DNA of 64,000 nt from JAPPLB01 sp965208945 (GTDB taxonomy: Bacteria; Acidobacteriota; Terriglobia; Bryobacterales; UBA6623): assembly GCA_965208945.1 (NCBI GenBank), contig OZ242366.1, positions 5,146,001 through 5,210,000 on the forward strand, in the 5' to 3' direction. The first letter of the stretch is position 1. Every line of letters starts with the position of its first letter. This document shows, one piece after another, positions 60,605 to 64,000 of the stretch. The notes beneath the pieces were generated by a model, which saw only the letters and a list, made by a program, of their open reading frames with translations, was not told where the DNA came from and did no database searches. Both the position numbers and the translations under genes were made by a program.

Positions 60605-60805
60605 CCTGCATTTCCCGCCACCCGACGGTCGAAGCACGCGATACGACCGCCATGACTTCGTTGCGCTGGCTTGCCGTGCTCAACGTACTGTTCAAGTACG
60701 CCTGCGCGCGCCAAGCGGCTCGCGCCTTTTTCCTCCGCCCGGCTTGCGCCTAGTCCTGACGGCCCTCTCACGCACTTCGCCTCGCCACGTGGTGAGAAAT
60801 GCAGG
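60605..60805 (+). repeat. Family-A hairpin repeat, long form
   Basis: Complete copy with CTAA flanks on both sides; a shortened relative follows four bases later. Confidence 0.85.
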
Positions 60806-60809
60806 CTAA

Positions 60810-60878
60810 CCTGCGCATATCTCACCACCTTATCCGGGGCAAGGCAGGGGGTAAAAGGCGCGTGATGAGACATGCAGG
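60810..60878 (+). repeat. Shortened family-A repeat (~69 bp)
   Basis: Has CCTGCGCATATCTCACCACC at one end and GATGAGACATGCAGG at the other, with an unrelated or strongly changed centre. A second internal-deletion form, different from the one at 48314. Confidence 0.6.
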
Positions 60879-60930
60879 TTCGACCCGCACGACAACTCAC
60901 TCTTTACGCTTTGGGAACGACCGGAAGCGG

Positions 60931-62526
60931 TTACCGCAAGCCCGCGAGTTCCTGCAGCAAATTCCAGTTGTCGAGGCGATCCTGCCGAGCGGCAAGCATC
61001 TCCTCAGACGGGTTGCCGTCCTTATCGAAGTGCTTGGAGAAGCGGCCTTCCGACCGGGCGAAGGTGATGAAGTCGATCTGCTCGCCCGTTTTCGGGTTCA
61101 CATACCAGTCCGCCTTCTGGTTCGGATTGCCGGTCAGCTTCAGACGATCCTTGATGCGGGGTCCCTTGCGCGGGTCGTAGATGAAGACCGGGAACGTGCG
61201 CGAATCCGCTGCCAGCTTGGCTTGGTGATAAGCCATGTCATCGGCCACGCCGTGCTCGGGCTGGCAGGTCGTGAAGGTGTTCACGATGGCCGGTCCCGGA
61301 AACTCATTGGCGTCGAGAATCGCACGATACAAATGGTTCGTGTGAGCAGCGGTCGTCTGGGCGACATAGACATCCTTGTGCATCATGCAGATGTTCGCCA
61401 GCTCCTTGCGGTTCTCCTTCTTGCCATGAATCGCCTTGCCATGGGTCGACATTTTGGCGTTCTGTCCCAAGTAGGAGCCGGTCGACGCCTGTCCGCCGGT
61501 ATTGGAGTACACCTGGGTATCGAGGACAAGAACCTTGATATCCATGCCCGACGCCATCATGCGGGACAACGATTGAAAACCGATGTCGAGCATGGCGCCG
61601 TCGCCGCCGATCACCCACAGCCGTTTGTTCTGCCAGCCCAACTGATCCCAGCGCGCCCGCACCCCCATGGCGTCAGCCGGCGCGTTCTCGAAAAGCGAGT
61701 TGGTCCACGAAACGAGATACGGATTGTAGGGGTAGGTAGAGGTGTATACCGTGTTGCAGCCGGTGGCCGCGACGATGCCGATATTCTCCGGCCCGTAGAC
61801 GAACCCGGTAGCGGCGAGCATCATGCGCAGCACCGTCGCTTCTCCGCAACCCATGCATGATCCCGCACCACCCACATACAGCAGCGAGTCATCCGACAGC
61901 ATCATGTCGGCGAGCGCCCGTTCGTTGATGAACTTCTTCGGCGTCGGGGGCGCTTCATTGAAGAAGGAGAACGCGGCTTTGTACCACTCCATGTTCTCGT
62001 CGTCCTTGCGAATCATCTTCAGCGCGTCGTGATCGCCACAGGCGTCGACACATTCGGCGCAGCCTTTGCACTTCGTCGGGTCGATGAAGATGCCGAACTT
62101 CCCACCGCCGATACCCTTGCGCTCGAGAACCTTCCAATACTTGTTGGTCTCGGTCCACTGCTCGCGCATCTTCCCGCGCTCGGCTTCGTCTCCGATGCCA
62201 TCGAGCTTCTGATCGAGGGTTTCGGGCTCGATGACCTTGGCGAGGATGGCCGTATCAGGACACTGCGTCACGCAGTCCATGCAACCCACGCACTGATCGG
62301 AAAGGAACTCCGGAATGTCCGGGGCAATGTAGCTGAAATCGCGCAACGCACCGGTGCCGGCGGGAATCACGCTGCGGGCGACCTGGTCGTCCGCTTCGAG
62401 CGCGATCTCGGCCGTGCCGTTGTTGTAAGCGCCGACGACACGCTCGTTGAAATCGGCGACGTCAACAATGTTCTCCTGGAAATCCGCCAGTCTTGCCTGA
62501 TGTATGGGATCGACCTGTGTGCTCAT
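60931..62526 (-). CDS. Pyruvate:ferredoxin oxidoreductase, delta/beta part (iron-sulfur and TPP domains)
   Basis: 531 aa. It corresponds to the C-terminal half of NifJ-type pyruvate:ferredoxin oxidoreductase. Two 4Fe-4S motifs are CVGCMDCVTQCPD and CKGCAECVDACGD; a further Cys pair is GSCMGCGEATV. The TPP-binding stretch is GGDGAMLDIGFQSL with YSNTGGQASTG. It converts pyruvate, CoA and oxidised ferredoxin to acetyl-CoA, CO2 and reduced ferredoxin, or the reverse. It overlaps the upstream gene by 4 bp. In most bacteria these domains form one ~1,170 aa chain; here they are split. Confidence 0.92.
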   Translation of the reverse strand: MSTQVDPIHQARLADFQENIVDVADFNERVVGAYNNGTAEIALEADDQVARSVIPAGTGALRDFSYIAPDIPEFLSDQCVGCMDCVTQCPDTAILAKVIEPETLDQKLDGIGDEAERGKMREQWTETNKYWKVLERKGIGGGKFGIFIDPTKCKGCAECVDACGDHDALKMIRKDDENMEWYKAAFSFFNEAPPTPKKFINERALADMMLSDDSLLYVGGAGSCMGCGEATVLRMMLAATGFVYGPENIGIVAATGCNTVYTSTYPYNPYLVSWTNSLFENAPADAMGVRARWDQLGWQNKRLWVIGGDGAMLDIGFQSLSRMMASGMDIKVLVLDTQVYSNTGGQASTGSYLGQNAKMSTHGKAIHGKKENRKELANICMMHKDVYVAQTTAAHTNHLYRAILDANEFPGPAIVNTFTTCQPEHGVADDMAYHQAKLAADSRTFPVFIYDPRKGPRIKDRLKLTGNPNQKADWYVNPKTGEQIDFITFARSEGRFSKHFDKDGNPSEEMLAARQDRLDNWNLLQELAGLR

Positions 62527-64000
62527 TGAATGATCCTCAAACTGCCTTCAACCTTGTCGGATTCAGCCGTCACCCGCATGACGTCAGCCGGAACTTCGAT
62601 GACCTCGGAGAAGCCGCGGCGGACACAAGTCAAGTTGTCCTGAACCACCTGCTCGCCGCGTTTGCCGAAATACTTGCGCAGAGACTTCTCCACACCACGG
62701 AAAAGGTCTTCGTCGCTGATTTTCGACTCTTCGCAGAAAGGCGTCACCTTGAGGAAGACACCCAGCAGAACGATGCCCTGCATGCGCTGCTGGAGGTCCG
62801 CTACCGAAGCGACTTCACGGGCAATCGACACGGTATCGAGCGCAAAGAAGCGCGCATTCTTGTCACGAATGCGGTTCCGCGCCCACGCCGGGACGGACTT
62901 CCAAATCTCAGTCGGCTCCTTGTCATGGCTTTGCGCAAAGACGATGCCATCCTGGGCCAAACCCACCAACGGATCGCCGAGGTTGAAGGCATTCACGTCG
63001 TTGAGCGGAATGAACTCTACGTTCTCCAGCTCGGAATGCGAGCGAATATGTTCTTTGGCAATCGTCAGGTAGTAGGTAGTCGGCAGGCCCTTCTTCTCCG
63101 AACCGTACTTCGGATAGGCCTGGACGTCCATACCGAACACCTCGCCCGCGATGGTCGCGATCACCTTGTTGGTGGTGACCGAACCATAGCCGCCCACCGA
63201 ATGGCCACGCATCGAGAACGAACCAGGCGAGCGAACGTCCGGATCAATCTTGGGAACCAGCGCGGTCTCATGCTTGATCCCCAAGCTGAAGAAATGGCGT
63301 GGATCGCCGCTCAGCATGTTCTCCGTCACGGCGATGAAATCACCGGCGCGCACGTCGCGGCTGCCGAGGCCGGCCGAGCCGCCATAGAACTTCGGCAAGC
63401 GGTCGACCACGGGATAGCCGGGCGTCCCGCTCAGCGCGTCGGCAAACGCACTCTTCAGCTCGCAAAGCTGCGGATTCGACTGCTGCATCGGGATGTCAAG
63501 GCGCTCGATGACCGAAATGCCTCTCATGTGCTTGAGCGCGTTGACGATGTCGTACGAAGGCCAGGGCCGGAAAAGACTGACGTGCAGCAGGCCGACCTTC
63601 ACTCCCATGTTTTCCCGGATCCAATCGACGGCGGCTTCGGCCGTCTCCATCATGCACCCAGATCCGACGATGGCGTATTCGGCGTCGTCGAGGCGATAGG
63701 GCATGACCGGATCGTAGCGGCGGCCCGTCAGTTCGAAGAACTCGTCCATCGCATGGCGGACAGCGCCGAGGACTTTGTCGTAGTAGGTCCGCTGGGCGAT
63801 CTTGCCCTTCATGTAGGAGTCCTGGTTCTGGACAACGCCCGACATGAGAGGGATCTTGGGGTCCATGAGATTACGCAGACGCCGATTCGGGTCGCCCACG
63901 TAGAGCTTCATCATTTCGGGTTCGGGCAAACGGACGTTCTCGATCGTGTGGGTCGTGAGGAAGCCGTCCTGAACATTCAGGAACGGTGTGTCGGTATCCT
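62523..64000 (-). CDS. Pyruvate:ferredoxin oxidoreductase, alpha/gamma part (partial, 5' end outside window)
   Basis: At least 492 codons; the reading frame continues past the right edge, since the translation upstream of the nearest Met (VQDGFLTTHTIENVRLPEPE) is typical of the family. The visible part includes the end of the alpha domain and the gamma domain (MRGHSVGGYGSVTTNKVI). The gene overlaps the downstream half by 4 bp (ATGA), so the two halves should be made in equal amounts. Calling only the part from the first internal Met would be wrong. Confidence 0.9.
   Translation of the reverse strand, partial: DTDTPFLNVQDGFLTTHTIENVRLPEPEMMKLYVGDPNRRLRNLMDPKIPLMSGVVQNQDSYMKGKIAQRTYYDKVLGAVRHAMDEFFELTGRRYDPVMPYRLDDAEYAIVGSGCMMETAEAAVDWIRENMGVKVGLLHVSLFRPWPSYDIVNALKHMRGISVIERLDIPMQQSNPQLCELKSAFADALSGTPGYPVVDRLPKFYGGSAGLGSRDVRAGDFIAVTENMLSGDPRHFFSLGIKHETALVPKIDPDVRSPGSFSMRGHSVGGYGSVTTNKVIATIAGEVFGMDVQAYPKYGSEKKGLPTTYYLTIAKEHIRSHSELENVEFIPLNDVNAFNLGDPLVGLAQDGIVFAQSHDKEPTEIWKSVPAWARNRIRDKNARFFALDTVSIAREVASVADLQQRMQGIVLLGVFLKVTPFCEESKISDEDLFRGVEKSLRKYFGKRGEQVVQDNLTCVRRGFSEVIEVPADVMRVTAESDKVEGSLRIIQ

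Noticed and set aside
62523..63929. Complete 468-aa gene starting at the Met encoded at 63929
   Set aside because: The frame continues with family-typical residues to the window edge, so the gene is partial, not complete.

Overview
The window is GC-rich bacterial DNA that most resembles an Acidobacteriota genome (Bryobacterales/Solibacter-like). The support is two ~1,070-1,100 aa TonB-dependent receptors with an N-terminal carboxypeptidase-regulatory domain, a membrane-anchored winged-helix regulator next to one of them, DUF1552 and NIPSNAP proteins with Tat signals, secreted sulfatases and LRR_6-type leucine-rich repeat proteins. The taxonomy is inferred from gene content only; there is no rRNA in the window. 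I call 42 protein genes and one tRNA (Glu, CTC).

Layout. 1-1376: non-coding repeats. 1377-18609: PhoD-like phosphatase, ribose-type ABC transporter (permease and ATPase), sulfatase, SMP-30 lactonase, tandem alpha/beta hydrolase, LRR protein, extradiol-dioxygenase-like VOC protein, an unrecognised protein, an SLC13 transporter and an NCS2 permease with an extra C-terminal domain. 18853-20035: YciI protein and an IS200/IS605 element. 20040-25103: phosphonate catabolism operon (organophosphate-type MFS transporter, phosphonoacetate hydrolase, phosphonoacetaldehyde dehydrogenase, HpnZ-type alcohol dehydrogenase). 25477-31555: lipoprotein sulfatase, LRR protein, DUF1552, NIPSNAP. 31887-35364: tRNA-Glu and a TonB-dependent receptor. 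35621-48302, all on the minus strand: SulP anion transporter, DabA, then a complete Mrp-type cation/proton antiporter set (E, F, G, MbhD/E-like, B, C, D, NuoL-like, NuoM-like). 49503-50084: an orphan Mu gp27-like gene. 51165-56002: TonB-dependent receptor and divergent membrane-bound regulator. 56319-60510: DUF418, an unrecognised protein, TspO, SDR/DUF2867. 60931-64000: a two-polypeptide pyruvate:ferredoxin oxidoreductase, cut by the right edge.

Two things stand out. The first is the DabA-Mrp gene cluster with a SulP transporter upstream, which looks like an inorganic-carbon uptake system coupled to a multi-subunit cation/proton antiporter instead of the usual two-gene DabA-DabB pair. The second is a very dense set of interspersed repeats filling nearly every intergenic gap. 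Family A is a ~163-205 bp long-hairpin element with termini CCTGCATTTCTCACCAC and its complement. Family B is a degenerate 7-bp minisatellite (GTG-W-Y-TC) with a conserved tail. Family C is a ~235-bp tandem unit that contains B. Family D is a 10-bp-period repeat. A and B copies repeatedly touch or supply the stop codons of adjacent genes, one A copy supplies a start codon, one A sits inside the IS200 transposase frame, and B is nested inside A twice.

Functionally the genes suggest a particle- or host-associated heterotroph that uses sulfated polymers, acylated sugars, phosphonates and aromatic compounds, with outer-membrane TonB uptake, cation/pH homeostasis coupled to bicarbonate supply, and a ferredoxin-linked pyruvate oxidoreductase.
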